Assembly: GCA_013396915.1 (NCBI GenBank)
Contig: VWZL01000904.1
Location: forward strand, 1,071,892 to 1,135,891
DNA length: 64,000 nucleotides
Source: Stercorarius parasiticus
Lineage: Eukaryota; Chordata; Aves; Charadriiformes; Stercorariidae
Direction: 5' to 3'
Shown here: positions 63,356 to 64,000 of the stretch, piece after piece
Layout of the letters: the number at the start of each line of letters is the position of its first letter
Numbering within the stretch: the first letter of the stretch is position 1
Position numbers and translations under genes: made by a program
The notes under the pieces: generated by a model
Databases searched by the model: none
Told to the model about the DNA's origin: nothing
What the model saw: the letters and a program-made list of their open reading frames with translations, nothing else

Positions 63356-64000
63356 TAAACCGTTTGTTTCCTCTCTGATCTGCACAAACCTGATTTCCTT
63401 AGCCACTGCTGTTACATTACTCTTCTGTTACTATTATTTTGGTGGTCCATCACTTTTTCCAGTTGTCAGTATCTTTCTTGTTCTGATGGGTCCAAACTTG
63501 AAGGCAGATGTTGGACCTGGTTACTGGGTACATTTAGTGCAGAAATTCTATATAATAGAAATTTGCAATAGGAATGACAGCAAAAAAGAATAAAATAAGT
63601 GTGGTCATTTTTTTTCCTCCACTATTATATTGTGTGTTTTTTTCCACGATACAGAAATTGTCTCAGAACCTGTGATGTGATTAGATAAATATTATGTTTA
63701 TTATGAGATTCATTATCTGCATAAAGAAGTAGGGAATTTAGAGAAAAGTTATGGACTGTGAAAAAAGTGAAATGAATGGATTGAAAGTGTTTTGCTTTAG
63801 AAAATATGTATTTAGAAATAGAAAATATATTAAGTAAATTTGCATTCTTATACAACATTTAGAGTTGGATATGTTGGATCTGTTTTATCATCGCTGTAGT
63901 ACTGGGAGGGATAAAAGAATGGGTATTGCTACATAGTTTTTCCTATACAAGAGTTTGAGCATCAACTACTGTGCCGGCAACAGGAAGCTCCTTCATCATA
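63356..64000. other. Unannotated A+T-rich DNA
   Basis: No gene is supported. The 83-codon frame at 63342-63593 starts in CR1-derived sequence and runs into hydrophobic T-rich sequence without a domain. Confidence 0.5.

Overview
This window looks like non-coding vertebrate DNA, most likely from a bird. It is A+T-rich by eye and full of stop codons. I found no open reading frame with a recognisable cellular protein domain. The bird call rests on its interspersed repeats, which are almost all CR1-type LINEs. Several CR1 copies end in the tandem ATTCTATGA-like 3' tail and have the 5'-truncated shape usual in bird genomes. I saw no Alu, L1, B1/B2 or other mammal-specific element, no recognisable retroviral LTR, and no tRNA, rRNA or CRISPR. 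The window is best read as a gene desert or the inside of a very large intron.

Layout. Younger CR1 copies lie at 628-1320 (minus, with an internal deletion), 16233-16720 (plus), 44772-44847 (minus, 3' tip only), 50209-50291 (plus, 3' tip only), 52718-53564 (plus) and 63079-63355 (minus). Beneath these is an older layer that is visible only by patient comparison with remembered CR1 structure. It comprises CR1 reverse-transcriptase pieces at about 2560-2960, 11300-11640 and 61900-62800, a CR1 3' end at about 19575-19750, and a CR1 endonuclease-plus-linker piece on the minus strand at about 26330-27250. The most distinctive item is a purine-rich kilobase at about 43140-44340. Read on the minus strand, it is a decayed LINE reverse transcriptase of L2 type rather than CR1 type. 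Short palindromic old repeats (12970-13070 and weaker candidates at 20070-20270, 32595-32665 and 50550-50625) complete the repeat layer.

Other structure includes a long perfect hairpin at 9897-9953, a loop-free palindrome at 7236-7282, a few microsatellites, and single N characters at 909, 4424, 40480 and 42839. These Ns look like closed assembly gaps, because one sits exactly where about 400 bases of a CR1 element are missing. Between these features the sequence is ordinary unique-looking DNA in which I can name nothing. No genes work together here, and I did not find a new biological system. Repeat names come from memory of the families and were not checked against a database.
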